Origin: Chloroflexota bacterium
GTDB taxonomy: Bacteria > Chloroflexota > UBA11872
Reading direction: 5' to 3'
Assembly: GCA_022821645.1 (NCBI GenBank)
Contig: JAJEDE010000007.1
Coordinates: 1-64,000, forward strand
DNA length: 64,000 bases
Positions 43,973 to 53,011 of the stretch are shown piece after piece. The translations under genes were made by a program, and so were the position numbers. The notes under the pieces were generated by a model. It was not told the origin of the DNA, did no database searches, and worked only from the letters and a program-made list of their open reading frames with translations. The number at the start of each line of letters is the position of its first letter. The stretch's first letter is position 1.

Positions 43973-45349
43973 TTAGCGCCTGCGTTTCTGAAGCAGGCGT
44001 TCAACTTTGAGCACTTGACCATAGACGCCCGTGACTCGAACTTCGTCGCCTTTGCGAATTGAAACCCCCGGATCGGTAGACGCTGCCCACTCTTTGCTCG
44101 CTACTCTGACTCGTCCTGACGGTTCGAGGTCAGAAAGCGCCACACCCCACGCTCCCTCTAACGACGCCTGATCCTCCGTTTGGAAGCCGCTTGACGTGCC
44201 TCCCTCCACCCTGACAAAGCGGATGAACAGGACCCAGGTCGCGGCCGTGAGCGCGGTTGCCGCCGCGATCATGATCGGGCTCACCATGTAGCTCGGCTCC
44301 GGAAGGTCTGACGGGCCTGACGTGTTCCCAAACAGGAACACCGAGCCAAGGACCAGCGCCACCAGCCCGCCTGCACCGAACAGGCTGAAGCCCGGCGCCG
44401 AGGCCTCGGCGTAGAAGAGTCCCAGCGCTAGCGCGATGAGCAGCAGTCCGCCCCAACTCCCAGGCAGACTGAAGAAGCCGACAAATGCCAAGGCCAAGGC
44501 GATGGTCCCAGCGATCCCCGGTCCAAGCATCCCCGGAGCGGAGATCTCCACAAGAACAGCAATTCCTCCGAGCAGAAACAGCGCGAGGACGACATTGGGG
44601 TTGGCGAGAATGTCGAGGGCGCGTTCGAAGAGTGTTCGGTCAACCCGGCTGACATCTCCACCCGCGGACGAGATGACCACTGGGCCAGCGGCGGTCTCAA
44701 CGGTGCGTCCGTGCAGTTGCTCCAGCATCTCGTTCATTTCGGGAACGAGTAGGTCGGCGATACCCGCCGCCAATGCTTCCTGGGCCGAGTAGGCCAGGGC
44801 CTTGGACACCGTGGCTTCCAAGGCTTCAGCGTTGCGATTGCGGACTTGAGCGATGCTCCGTATGAAGGCTTGCGTACCTTCACTGACTTTCCGTGAGAGG
44901 GTCGCCGGTAGGTCGGCACCTCCCGAGCCAACTGGGGCCGCGGCTCCCACGCTTGTCCCGGGAGCCATTACGGCAACATGGGCTGCGGCTAGTACGAAAG
45001 TTCCGGCGGAAGCAGCTCTAGCTCCAGCCGGCGACACGTAGACCGCGATTGGGATCTCCGATTCGAGCATGCGCTCTACGATTTCACGGGTCGATTCAAG
45101 TAGACGGCCCGGGGTATCCAGTTGAATGACGAAGAGCGTGGTGCCGTCGCTGTGTGCCTGATCCAGCGTCCGTCCGATATGCCCGGCGGTTGGCGGATCA
45201 ATGGTTCCGTCAATCCTTATCACCGAAACTCGCGGTTCGGTTCCGGAAGCCGCTCCGGTCGATTCCCAGCCGAGGAGCGCAATGGCTGCAATGGCCGTCA
45301 AGAATCCGATGAGGCGAAGAACGAGCGGGCTGTTGCGGCAATTGATCAC
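43973..45349 (-). CDS. nfeD: NfeD-family membrane-bound serine protease-like protein
   Basis: A long-form NfeD of 458 residues from GTG 45349. Signal helix RLIGFLTAIAAIALLGW is followed by a ClpP-class domain (VIRIDGTIDPPTAGHIGRTL, LFVIQLDTPGRLLESTREIV, AVYVSPAGARAASAGTFVLA with the likely Ser-Lys protease nucleophile in SAGTF), then four membrane helices and a C-terminal OB-fold NfeD domain (SLEGAWGVALSDLEPSGRV). It acts with the adjacent flotillin. The start is uncertain because no Shine-Dalgarno is visible; the frame also opens at 45433. Confidence 0.87.
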   Translation of the reverse strand: MINCRNSPLVLRLIGFLTAIAAIALLGWESTGAASGTEPRVSVIRIDGTIDPPTAGHIGRTLDQAHSDGTTLFVIQLDTPGRLLESTREIVERMLESEIPIAVYVSPAGARAASAGTFVLAAAHVAVMAPGTSVGAAAPVGSGGADLPATLSRKVSEGTQAFIRSIAQVRNRNAEALEATVSKALAYSAQEALAAGIADLLVPEMNEMLEQLHGRTVETAAGPVVISSAGGDVSRVDRTLFERALDILANPNVVLALFLLGGIAVLVEISAPGMLGPGIAGTIALALAFVGFFSLPGSWGGLLLIALALGLFYAEASAPGFSLFGAGGLVALVLGSVFLFGNTSGPSDLPEPSYMVSPIMIAAATALTAATWVLFIRFVRVEGGTSSGFQTEDQASLEGAWGVALSDLEPSGRVRVASKEWAASTDPGVSIRKGDEVRVTGVYGQVLKVERLLQKRRR

Positions 45350-45419
45350 GGCGGCTAGTCCCACAGCCGTTTCAGCTTCGGCGCGGCGTCCGGCGCACGA
45401 ATCGAAGCCGCGGATTTGC

Positions 45420-45438
45420 AAGCCGTGTGACACGGCTT
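45420..45438. repeat. 19-bp perfect inverted repeat
   Basis: AAGCCGTGTGACACGGCTT, arms of nine bases around a central G. It lies between tRNA-Leu and the nfeD start. It could be a tRNA terminator without T-run, or an operator for nfeD. Confidence 0.5.
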
Positions 45439-45546
45439 CTGAAGGTCGGCGCTCGACTCTGTGACATTGCGCACGATTCCTTGCAGTGCGTTGTGCGCGC
45501 CATGCATTCGAGCGGTCATCGACGCGCGCCCGACAAGAAGTGCGGG

Positions 45547-45631
45547 TGCCGAGGGCGGGACTCGAACCCGCACAGCCCGAAGGCCACTAGCCCCTCAAGC
45601 TAGCGCGTCTACCAAATTCCGCCACCTCGGC
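45547..45631 (-). tRNA. tRNA-Leu (anticodon GAG)
   Basis: 85 bases forming a complete class II cloverleaf: acceptor GCCGAGG pairing with CCTCGGC plus discriminator A, D-arm GGCGGAATTTGGTAGACGC, anticodon stem CTAGC/GCTAG with loop TTGAGGG, a long variable arm, and a T-arm GCGGGTTCGAGTCCCGC. The anticodon GAG reads CUC and CUU. CCA is not encoded. It stands alone between the amidotransferase and nfeD. Confidence 0.97.
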
Positions 45632-45653
45632 CTGCGCCCATTGTAGACGGGAG

Positions 45654-46400
45654 TCAGCGAGTCGATTCGCCAGCTTTCTCCTCGGCTGCCTCGACAAACG
45701 ACGCAAACAGCGCACGGTGGGGTGCGGCGTCCAGCATTTCCTCGGGGTGCCACTGTATGCCCAGCACGAATCGACGGGAGGGGTCCTCAACGGCTTCAAC
45801 CAGGTCGTCAGAACTCCACGCCGTAGGTCGCAGTCCCTGCCCGAGCGCACGAATGGCCTGATGGTGGAATGAGTTGGTAGCCAGCAGATTGAAGCCAACG
45901 ATCCGGTGGAGCAGCGACCCATCGGCTATCCGGATTTCGTGGCCCGGCGAGTGCGGATCGCCGCGCTGGCTGTGGCGCAAACCGGCGGGCAGCTGGCTTG
46001 GAAGGTCCTGCCAGAGCGTTCCGCCGCGTGCAACATTAAGCACCTGGTGACCGCGGCAGATTGCCAGCACCGGCAGGTCGCGTCTGAACGCGGCTTGCAG
46101 CAAGGCGAGCTCCAGCGCATCGCGTTCAGGGCCTGGAGTCACGGAGGCGTTGAGCACTTCCTCGCCGTAGTTGGCGGGGTGAACATCCACGCCGCCTACG
46201 AGCATCAGGCCGTCGATGCGGGACACGACCTCATCGGCTGCCGGCGTTGCTTCAGGCGCGATAACGATGGGGATGGCACCGGCTCCGGCCACGGCGTCCA
46301 GATAGTCCTGCTTGAGGGCCGCATGCGGCCGATTCGGCACGCCTTCGGCCGAGCGCTCGCGAAACGCATCTCCCGACGTGACGCCAATAATCGCGGGCAC
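45654..46400 (-). CDS. Peptidase C26 / gamma-glutamyl-GABA hydrolase-like glutamine amidotransferase
   Basis: 248 residues. LPVLAICRGHQVLNVARGGT holds the catalytic Cys115 and IQWHPEE the catalytic His-Glu pair near residue 217. GLMLVGGVDVHPANYGE and TNSFHHQAIRALG are the other family blocks. PuuD-like enzymes cleave gamma-glutamyl compounds and release glutamate. No transporter or polyamine gene adjoins it. Its 5' end faces the epimerase gene, with only about 60 bases between the divergent starts. Confidence 0.87.
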   Translation of the reverse strand: MPAIIGVTSGDAFRERSAEGVPNRPHAALKQDYLDAVAGAGAIPIVIAPEATPAADEVVSRIDGLMLVGGVDVHPANYGEEVLNASVTPGPERDALELALLQAAFRRDLPVLAICRGHQVLNVARGGTLWQDLPSQLPAGLRHSQRGDPHSPGHEIRIADGSLLHRIVGFNLLATNSFHHQAIRALGQGLRPTAWSSDDLVEAVEDPSRRFVLGIQWHPEEMLDAAPHRALFASFVEAAEEKAGESTR

Positions 46401-46462
46401 GTCAGGATCCTCCGGCTGGGGTCGGCATCGCAGTATTGAGCGTTGGGTGCAACAATGTGCGC

Positions 46463-47293
46463 ATGCGGTTCAGGGTATCCGGATTCGGCGACGAAATCTC
46501 CGACGAGTTGTCGGTGCAGCTTCGCGTGATGTCAGACCTTGGCGTGGACGCGCTGGAGCCGCGACGGGTTCAACTGCCGGGCGGTGACACCCACAACATC
46601 GTCGATATGTCGGACTCGGACCTCCGAATGATGCGCCGCATGCTGGACGACCACGGGATGGTGTGTTCGCAGATTGGCTCGCCGGTGGGCAAGGCACCGT
46701 TGGAGTCCGACATTCAGGCGCAGTTTCAGCAGCTTGAAGGCGCGGTCCGGGCGGCGCACGCGCTGGACGCGGCGTACATACGAGTTTTCGGATTTCAGCC
46801 CGAGAAGGGTGAGCCGCTGCCGACTGACCGCCCGGCGGCGCTGGATAGATTCCAGCGAGTTGCCGAGCACCTAGCATCGCTCGATTCGAGCCTGACGCTG
46901 AGTCTGGAGAACGAACACGATCTCTACGACGACACCCCGGCCGCCTGCGCCGAGTTTCTGGCGCTGGAGGGCGCACCGATCAGGATGTGCTTTGATCCGG
47001 GGAACTTTGTGCGGGCTGGCGTGCGTCCATTTGACGAGGCGTGGCCCGTGCTTGGCGCGACAACGCGCATGATCCACGTGAAGGACTACGACACCGCCAT
47101 CGCCGACTGGGCGCCCGCGGGTGCGGGCGACGGTCAACTGACCGACGTGCTGGGTGCGGCCGATCCCGAGTATGTGGCCTACTTGTCGCTTGAGCCGCAT
47201 CTTTCGGGCACCGCGGCCGGCCAGGGTCGCGATCGTGCGGACGTATGGCGAGAAGCGCACGCCGCTTTGATGCGGATTCTCAACTCCCTGTGA
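46463..47293 (+). CDS. Sugar phosphate isomerase/epimerase (276 aa)
   Basis: A second AP-endonuclease-2-like barrel: FGDEISDELSVQLRVMSDLG, ALDAAYIRVFGFQ, LTLSLENEHDLYDDT (metal Glu), PIRMCFDPGNFVRAG (Asp), MIHVKDYDT (His, Asp), YLSLEPHLSG (Glu). It differs from the 26584 gene in sequence and length. The ATG at 46463 begins the conserved RFRVSGFGDE block; frames upstream open at 46436. Its TGA overlaps the GTG start of the MOSC gene (GTGA), so they are coupled. Confidence 0.83.
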   Translation: MRFRVSGFGDEISDELSVQLRVMSDLGVDALEPRRVQLPGGDTHNIVDMSDSDLRMMRRMLDDHGMVCSQIGSPVGKAPLESDIQAQFQQLEGAVRAAHALDAAYIRVFGFQPEKGEPLPTDRPAALDRFQRVAEHLASLDSSLTLSLENEHDLYDDTPAACAEFLALEGAPIRMCFDPGNFVRAGVRPFDEAWPVLGATTRMIHVKDYDTAIADWAPAGAGDGQLTDVLGAADPEYVAYLSLEPHLSGTAAGQGRDRADVWREAHAALMRILNSL

Positions 47294-47748
47294 GCCTGCC
47301 GCCGCACGTGGCCTGGGTTCGTGTTTCGCCAAGGCCGGGCCGCAATGAGGAGATGTCCAGTCTCAACCTGATTGAAGGGCTGGGTATTGAGGGGGATCGC
47401 CACGCTCGACCGGAGAAGCGAAATCAAGTCCTGGTGATGGACGTCGAGACCCTGGACCATTTCGAGCTACGCGCGGGAGACATCCGTGAGAACATCGCCA
47501 CTCGCGGTCTGGACGTGGCCGGACTGGTCGAAGGCGATCGGCTTCGATTCGGCGCCGACGCCGAAGTGTTGATCTCCCATCCGTGCGCGCCGTGTTACAA
47601 GATGGATGCCCTACGGACGGGTCTCCAGGAGGCTTTGCGGGGCCGCCGCGGCATGCTGGGCATCGTCACGCGCGGTGGCGTGGTCCTCCCAGGCGACGTT
47701 GTCAAGCTGGTTCCCAAGCAAGACCGAGGCCGGCGAGGGCAGGTCTAG
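47290..47748 (+). CDS. MOSC-domain protein (152 aa)
   Basis: EGLGIEGDRHARPEKRNQVL, ENIATRGLDVAGLVEGDRLR, EVLISHPCAPCYKMDALRTG and GIVTRGGVVLPGDVVKLV are the MOSC blocks, with the conserved cysteine in HPCAPC that in this family handles sulfur on molybdenum-cofactor-related enzymes. GTG start overlaps the epimerase stop. The stop TAG shares CTAG with the stop of the convergent Gfo/Idh gene. No molybdoenzyme is adjacent; the sulfur substrate is unknown. Confidence 0.85.
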   Translation: MSLPPHVAWVRVSPRPGRNEEMSSLNLIEGLGIEGDRHARPEKRNQVLVMDVETLDHFELRAGDIRENIATRGLDVAGLVEGDRLRFGADAEVLISHPCAPCYKMDALRTGLQEALRGRRGMLGIVTRGGVVLPGDVVKLVPKQDRGRRGQV

Positions 47749-48854
47749 TCCCGCCGGATCGACACCTCGCGTCCAGTCTGGGCCGATTCGTACGCGGCTT
47801 CGACCCAGCGGTGGGTGCGCAGCGCCTCGTTCCAATCGGGCGAGTAGTCGGCGCCGGACGCCACGCTTCGGACGAACGCGCGTAGCTGAACCTCGAACGG
47901 ATCCACCGCGGTCGTCGGGACTGCTTCCCAACCATCCAGCGGATCGCCCTGTTCGGCGGCCGGGTCGTAGGAGAAGAGCGGGCCGTCGCCGCGCTGCACC
48001 CAGCAGCGGTTGGCTGTGATCAGCAGGCCGCCGTGGCTGCAGTCAATCTCGATAGTCGGCACGTCTTCGTGGCGCCGCCGTACCCAGCTCGAGAAGACCT
48101 GGCCGATTGCGCCGTTTTCGAACCGCATATTCACTGCGCAGGAATCTTCGACATCGCTGTGAAACGGGCCGCTTTCCGGATCCTCCCGATCGGTGATGCC
48201 CTCGAAGGTCAGGCAGTGCGTGCTGGAAATGGGACCTATCAGCCAACCCAGCAAGTCGTAGAAGTGCGCCATCATGTCGTGCACCACGCCGCCCGCGGAC
48301 TCTTCGCGCTTGAAAAACCAGGGCGGGCGGTTGGCAACCAGCGGCGGGACGAAGTAGCCAAACACCACGCGCGCGTGAAACACGTCGCCCAGGTCGCCCG
48401 ACTCCAAAATGGCCCTGGCCGCTTGCGGTCCGCCCTGGAATCGCATGTTCTGGATGATCCCATGCCGCACGCCGGCTGCTGTGGCGGCCTTGAGGAGTTC
48501 TTCGGACTCTTCGAGCGTGGCGCCCAGCGGTTTGTCCGTGAAGACATGCTTGCCGTCGCCAATGGCCTGCATCAGTGGGTCAAAGTGCAGCCGGTTCACC
48601 AGGCAGTTGTCGACCACATCCACGTCGTAGCGCCCTACGGATCCTTCCAGATGGTCGCTGGAAAAGTCGGCATTGTAGGCGTGGAAAATCTGGCGCAGGC
48701 GCTCCGGCGTGCGGCCATATACGCCGAGGATTACCGGGACTTCTGCGCCATTGACTACTTCCGGCTGGACGCGGATCTTCGCCAGGGCGGCCGCGTGACG
48801 GTGGGCCATGCGGCCGGTCCCGAGGACGAGAAACGTGATGGGGTTGGCAGGCAC
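47745..48854 (-). CDS. Gfo/Idh/MocA-family oxidoreductase (369 aa)
   Basis: PITFLVLGTGRMAHRHAAAL is the Rossmann start, VFTDKPLGATLEESEELLKA the active-site CEKP-type motif (TDKP), and GGVVHDMMAHFYDLLGWLIG contains the conserved D-x-x-x-H. The C-terminal beta-sheet domain includes the GHGxL-like SHGGLLITAN stretch. It would be an NAD(P)-dependent sugar or inositol dehydrogenase-like enzyme. It converges with the MOSC gene and is not in an obvious operon. Confidence 0.87.
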   Translation of the reverse strand: MPANPITFLVLGTGRMAHRHAAALAKIRVQPEVVNGAEVPVILGVYGRTPERLRQIFHAYNADFSSDHLEGSVGRYDVDVVDNCLVNRLHFDPLMQAIGDGKHVFTDKPLGATLEESEELLKAATAAGVRHGIIQNMRFQGGPQAARAILESGDLGDVFHARVVFGYFVPPLVANRPPWFFKREESAGGVVHDMMAHFYDLLGWLIGPISSTHCLTFEGITDREDPESGPFHSDVEDSCAVNMRFENGAIGQVFSSWVRRRHEDVPTIEIDCSHGGLLITANRCWVQRGDGPLFSYDPAAEQGDPLDGWEAVPTTAVDPFEVQLRAFVRSVASGADYSPDWNEALRTHRWVEAAYESAQTGREVSIRRD

Positions 48855-49099
48855 GGGCGATCTCTGGGGCGACGGTGGGCGAAGTTTATACGAGCCGGGA
48901 GCGCAATCTTCGGCGTTCCGTAAAGCGGGTGCGAGACATGGGTTGCAGCTCGGCAGGCGGATAACGTGGGCATGCGACTGGTCTCGCGGTAGGTCCTCCG
49001 ATAGCCTTGACCGTCAGGCGGCTGGGGACTGCACGTGTTCTCGACAGCAGGCAGCGACGACCTGACCGCACTTGGCGGCCTGCGGCGGGCCTTGATGCC

Positions 49100-50434
49100 A
49101 TGAGCACGGATTCTCAGACCCCCGCAGCGCGGCCTACTGGCTGGTTCTTCACGCGCATCAGCCTGTTCTGGGTCGGTCTCTCATTCATGTGGGGGGCCAT
49201 CAACATCCAAGTCCTGCCCGCGGTGATTCCCGACATGGTCGGATTGAATGTTCAGGGCACGGCCATTGGCGCGGTTGTGTTCGTGGGTCTGGCCATCGCG
49301 ATCGTGGTGCAGCCGTTTGCAGGTGCGGTCAGCGACCGGGCCCAGTTCCGGATCGGTCGCCGTCGTCCATTCATGCTCGCCGGCGTGCTCTTCCTCATTC
49401 CGTTCCTGGTGGTCATCGGCCTGTCGCCGTATTACTGGTTGTTGTTTCTCGCCGTCGTGGGCGTGCAGGTTGGCGGGAACATTGCCCACGGGCCGTACCA
49501 GGGCGTGATTCCCGACCAGGTGCCGCCGTCCGCCCGTGGACGGGCGTCGGGGTTCTTCGGTATCGCCAATCTCATCGGCACGATCCTCGGCGCTGCCGTG
49601 GCTGGACAGTTCATAGCCGACGGCCAGATTTTCCTGGCCTTGCTGACGATTGCAATCGTGCTGGCGGCCATGTCGTTGATGACGTGGGTCTTTGTGAAGG
49701 AGTCGCCGCCGCCCCCACCGGAGACGTACGGCCCCGTCTGGAACGAAGTGCGTCGCCGCGTTCGCGAGTTGCGGGGCAAGCGGGCTTTTGTGTGGCTGAT
49801 GGGCTCACGCCTGCTCTTCTTTATGGGATTGCAGTCGATGGACAACTTCCTTCAGCTCTTCTTTCGACAGGGCCTGGGCGACGACAGTCCGGAGGGCAAA
49901 ACGACGATCGTGCTGGGCACCGTGTTGATCCTGGCGGTGCTCACGAGCATCCCGGCGGGCTGGGCGTCTGACCGATTCGGCCGGTTGCGGCTGGTGGCGG
50001 CGGGTTCGTGCCTTGGCATGGGCTCGGCTGTTCTCCTGGTATTCGCGCAGGACTTCGTCCAGGTTGTTGCCTTTGCCACTCTCCTGGGTGTCGGGCTCGG
50101 TTTGTTCACGGCGGCGGACTGGGCCGCGGCGATTGATCTGGTTCCGGATGCGCGCGCGGCGGGGCTCTACATGGGGCTCACAAACGTGGCTACCGCCGGC
50201 GGCGACGCGCTGGCAACGCTCTCGGCGGGAATCGCCCTGGACGTCGTAAACCAGTTCGCGCCGGGCTTTGGATTCCGGGCTGTTTTTGCGCTCATGGGAC
50301 TCTATTTCCTGCTAAGCGTTCTGGTGCTGGGCAAGGTGCGCGCGCAGGTGCATGCGGCCCCAGGCTCGACAGTGCTTGCTCCCGAGGCGGGCGACTCCAG
50401 CGAGCGGACGTCTACCAATTCCACGGCCTCGTAA
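49100..50434 (+). CDS. MFS sugar-transporter-like protein (444 aa)
   Basis: A GPH/sucrose-type major facilitator. VVQPFAGAVSDRAQFRIGRR with RRRPFMLAG is motif A, NIAHGPYQGVIPDQVPPSAR is the conserved loop of sucrose-H+ symporter-like carriers, and GRASGFFGIANLIGTILGAAV a helix-5 region. Second-half motif GWASDRFGRLRLVAAGS. Twelve helices are present. The start ATG 49100 gives the normal N-terminus. It could take up a disaccharide related to the nearby epimerase and dehydrogenase, but that is inference. Confidence 0.82.
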   Translation: MSTDSQTPAARPTGWFFTRISLFWVGLSFMWGAINIQVLPAVIPDMVGLNVQGTAIGAVVFVGLAIAIVVQPFAGAVSDRAQFRIGRRRPFMLAGVLFLIPFLVVIGLSPYYWLLFLAVVGVQVGGNIAHGPYQGVIPDQVPPSARGRASGFFGIANLIGTILGAAVAGQFIADGQIFLALLTIAIVLAAMSLMTWVFVKESPPPPPETYGPVWNEVRRRVRELRGKRAFVWLMGSRLLFFMGLQSMDNFLQLFFRQGLGDDSPEGKTTIVLGTVLILAVLTSIPAGWASDRFGRLRLVAAGSCLGMGSAVLLVFAQDFVQVVAFATLLGVGLGLFTAADWAAAIDLVPDARAAGLYMGLTNVATAGGDALATLSAGIALDVVNQFAPGFGFRAVFALMGLYFLLSVLVLGKVRAQVHAAPGSTVLAPEAGDSSERTSTNSTAS

Positions 50435-50612
50435 CGCGGGTCGGACACTGCCTGGGAGCCGCTTCACGGCGCAGGCGGCGCATGGCGGCATGCGCGATCC
50501 AAGGATGTTAGGCATAATCTGTTGTGCGGCCCCGTCTGGCGTCTGGGCAGGGCCATAATGTCCGAGCCAGCACAGCCCAATTGCCAACGGGCCGAACTGG
50601 AGGCAGTCCGGA

Positions 50613-50720
50613 ATGCAGACAGTGGTTTTCTATCTCGTGATCGGGGTCTCGTTTGGAGGTCTCATCATTGGACTCCTCTACTGGATCTACTCTCTGATTC
50701 GAGGCTCGTCGGAGGAATAG
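50613..50720 (+). CDS. Small single-pass membrane protein (35 aa)
   Basis: The reading frame is MQTVVFYLVIGVSFGGLIIG, continuing LLYWIYSLIRGSSEE. A GGAGG at 50599-50603 lies nine bases before the ATG. The middle is a single hydrophobic helix followed by an Arg and an acidic tail, with no other charge until the end. That is the makeup of a small bacterial membrane protein that binds to and modulates a larger complex. No known family is recognised. It sits downstream of the MFS carrier and opposite hisF. Confidence 0.6.
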   Translation: MQTVVFYLVIGVSFGGLIIGLLYWIYSLIRGSSEE

Positions 50721-50869
50721 TCAGCTAGAAGAAGCACTCTGTGCTACTCGGCTGAGAGTTCTGATGCTGTCTGCAGGTCGGCGTCACGTATTGGCGGGGT
50801 CGTTTCGAGCCTCGGCGTAGGGGCGTCTCGTCACCCTTGCCTTTTTGACTTCTGGCCTCGGTCGCTCCA
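50721..50869. other. Spacer between the 35-aa gene and hisF
   Basis: Convergent region of 149 bases; no clear terminator hairpin for the long minus-strand operon is seen. Confidence 0.4.
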
Positions 50870-51649
50870 TCAGTGGTAGGGGTCGAGGCGCATTGGAATC
50901 CCGGCGGATGCCATGTACTCCTTGGCTTCACGCACGCTATACACGCCAAAGTGAAAGATTGACGCTGCAAGTACAGCGTGAGCGTTGCCCAGGGTTATCG
51001 CGTCCCGCAGATGATCAAGGGATCCCGCGCCACCCGAGGCAACCACTGGGATTGACACTGCGTCGGTAACGGCGCGTAGGAATTCCACGTCGTATCCCTC
51101 GCGCGTTCCGTCCGCGTCGATGCTGTTGAGCACGATTTCACCAGCGCCCAGTTCCTGTCCTCGCTGAGCGGTTTCCACGGCATCGAGATCGGTGCGTACG
51201 CGTCCGCCGTTGAGATAAATCGTCCAACGCGGCGGATCGGTGTCCGGATTGCGTAGCGCATCGATCGACAGGACGACGCACTGTGATCCGAACCGATCGG
51301 CACAGGCTCGAATCAGGTCGGGATCGCGATGCGCAGCGCTGTTTATGGAGACCTTCTCGGCGCCGCTCCGCAGCATCAGGTACATGTCGTCGACCGTACG
51401 CACGCCGCCGCCAACCGATAGCGGAATAAAGACCTGGGAGGCCACCCGCTCGACCAAGTCAACCATGATGTCGCGGCCCTCGGCTGACGCGGTGATGTCG
51501 TAGAAGACGAGCTCGTCGGCGCCCTCGTGGTCGTAGCGCGCGGCCAGTTCCACGGGATCACCGGCGTCGATGTCGGCCGAAAAGCGGACGCCACGGACAT
51601 TGCGACCGTTCTTGACGTCCAGGCACGGGATGATGCGGCGCGTCAACAT
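50870..51649 (-). CDS. hisF: Imidazole glycerol phosphate synthase, cyclase subunit
   Basis: 259 residues of a (beta/alpha)8 barrel. [20 protein letters not shown] gives catalytic Asp11, [17 protein letters not shown] and [20 protein letters not shown] the phosphate-binding and later catalytic regions, with [15 protein letters not shown] as the second phosphate grip. HisF makes imidazole glycerol phosphate and AICAR from PRFAR with ammonia from HisH. Last gene of the operon; hisA stops three bases upstream. Confidence 0.95.
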   Translation of the reverse strand: MLTRRIIPCLDVKNGRNVRGVRFSADIDAGDPVELAARYDHEGADELVFYDITASAEGRDIMVDLVERVASQVFIPLSVGGGVRTVDDMYLMLRSGAEKVSINSAAHRDPDLIRACADRFGSQCVVLSIDALRNPDTDPPRWTIYLNGGRVRTDLDAVETAQRGQELGAGEIVLNSIDADGTREGYDVEFLRAVTDAVSIPVVASGGAGSLDHLRDAITLGNAHAVLAASIFHFGVYSVREAKEYMASAGIPMRLDPYH

Positions 51650-51652
51650 CGG

Positions 51653-52378
51653 CTAGCCCTGAGCCGCTCGACGGGCGTCGGGCAGCGTGACGGATCCCGT
51701 GTAGAGCGCTCGGCCGATAATCACGCCGGCGGCTTTCAGGCTGGCGAGCCGCGACACGTCGTCAAGGCTGTGGACGCCGCCGGAGGCGATGACGTCCAGA
51801 CTGTCGCCGTGGAGTTGCACCAGTTCGGCCGTAGCTTCAAAGTTCGGCTCGCCGAGCATTCCATCGCGGTTGACGTCGGTGTAGACGACGGCCGCCGCGC
51901 CGGCAAGCGCCGCCGCGGCCGCCAGGTCCATCGCCAGGACCGCGCTGTCTTCGACCCATGCCTCGATTGCGACTCGTCCGTTGCGAGCATCTACCCCAAC
52001 GGCGACTCTTCCGGGATGCGCGGCCGCGGCCGCGTGAACCAGGTCGGGATCGCGCACGGCGGCGGTTCCGATCACCGCGCGCGCGGCGCCCGCGTCCAGC
52101 ACCTCGCGGACCGCCTGCAGCGTGCGAATGCCGCCGCCGACCTGCACGGGGACTGAGCCGGCAAGTTCTATGATTTCGGCTACGAGCGTGTGGTGGACGC
52201 GGGCCGCGCTTCGCGCGGCATCCAGGTCCACGATGTGAAGCCAGTCTGTCCCGCAATCCAGGAAGTAGCGGGCCGCCTCGCGCGGATCCTCGTAGAACAT
52301 GGTTTCGCGGGCGAAGTCACCTTGAACCAGGTTGACGCACTTACCGCCTCGAATGTCGATTGCCGCGTAAATGTCCAT
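51653..52378 (-). CDS. hisA: ProFAR isomerase
   Basis: 241 residues: YAAIDIRGGKCVNLVQGDFA (catalytic Asp near residue 8), VPVQVGGGIRTLQAVREVLD, YTDVNRDGMLGEPNFEATAE and VIASGGVHSLDDVSRL. Paralogous half-barrel repeats to HisF are evident. It carries the Amadori rearrangement before HisFH. Spacing of three bases to hisH and hisF supports one transcript. Confidence 0.95.
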   Translation of the reverse strand: MDIYAAIDIRGGKCVNLVQGDFARETMFYEDPREAARYFLDCGTDWLHIVDLDAARSAARVHHTLVAEIIELAGSVPVQVGGGIRTLQAVREVLDAGAARAVIGTAAVRDPDLVHAAAAAHPGRVAVGVDARNGRVAIEAWVEDSAVLAMDLAAAAALAGAAAVVYTDVNRDGMLGEPNFEATAELVQLHGDSLDVIASGGVHSLDDVSRLASLKAAGVIIGRALYTGSVTLPDARRAAQG

Positions 52379-52381
52379 GTG

Positions 52382-53011
52382 TCAGGCGAACTCCGCTACA
52401 GGCCGCTGACCGGCCAGACGAATGAAGTTGGCGTACAGGCGAAGCCCAACGAGACCGCTCTTTTCGGGATGAAACTGGGTTGCGAAGAGGTTGTCTCGAC
52501 GTACAACGCTCGTGAACTCCAGCCCATAGTCGGTGGTGCCGGAAACGGTTGCTACATCCGACGGCTGGGCGTAGTAGGAGTGCACGAAATAGAAGTTGGA
52601 GTCCTGCGGCACGCCGGTGAAGAGCGGGGAGTTTTCAACCTGCCGTACCTGGTTCCAACCCATGTGCGGTATCTCCAATCCCTCGGGAAAGCGGACGACT
52701 TTGCCTGGGATTACCCCGAGGCAAGGCGTTTCGTCGTCTTCCTCGCTGCGGTCGAACAGGACCTGCAGACCCATGCAGATGCCCAGGTACGGGACTCCAC
52801 GCGCAATGGCTGCGACTACCGGGTCGTCGACGCGTGCGGTGCGTAGTCCTTGCATGGTGTCGGCTGCCGCTCCCACGCCCGGCAGGACCACGGCCTCGGC
52901 CGCGGCCACGTCGGATGGATCGTTGGTGACGGCGAAGGTTGCGCCCACACGGTCGAGCGCTCGCGCCACGCTGTGGATGTTCCCCGCGCCATAATCGACG
53001 ACTGCAATCAT
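52382..53011 (-). CDS. hisH: Imidazole glycerol phosphate synthase, glutaminase subunit
   Basis: 209 residues of a class I amidotransferase: AVVDYGAGNIHSVARALDRV, VPYLGICMGLQVLFDRSEED with the catalytic Cys near residue 78, and LFATQFHPEKSG with the catalytic His-Glu. It supplies ammonia to HisF. The stop of hisS overlaps its start by four bases, so histidine tRNA charging and histidine synthesis are translated together. Confidence 0.95.
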   Translation of the reverse strand: MIAVVDYGAGNIHSVARALDRVGATFAVTNDPSDVAAAEAVVLPGVGAAADTMQGLRTARVDDPVVAAIARGVPYLGICMGLQVLFDRSEEDDETPCLGVIPGKVVRFPEGLEIPHMGWNQVRQVENSPLFTGVPQDSNFYFVHSYYAQPSDVATVSGTTDYGLEFTSVVRRDNLFATQFHPEKSGLVGLRLYANFIRLAGQRPVAEFA

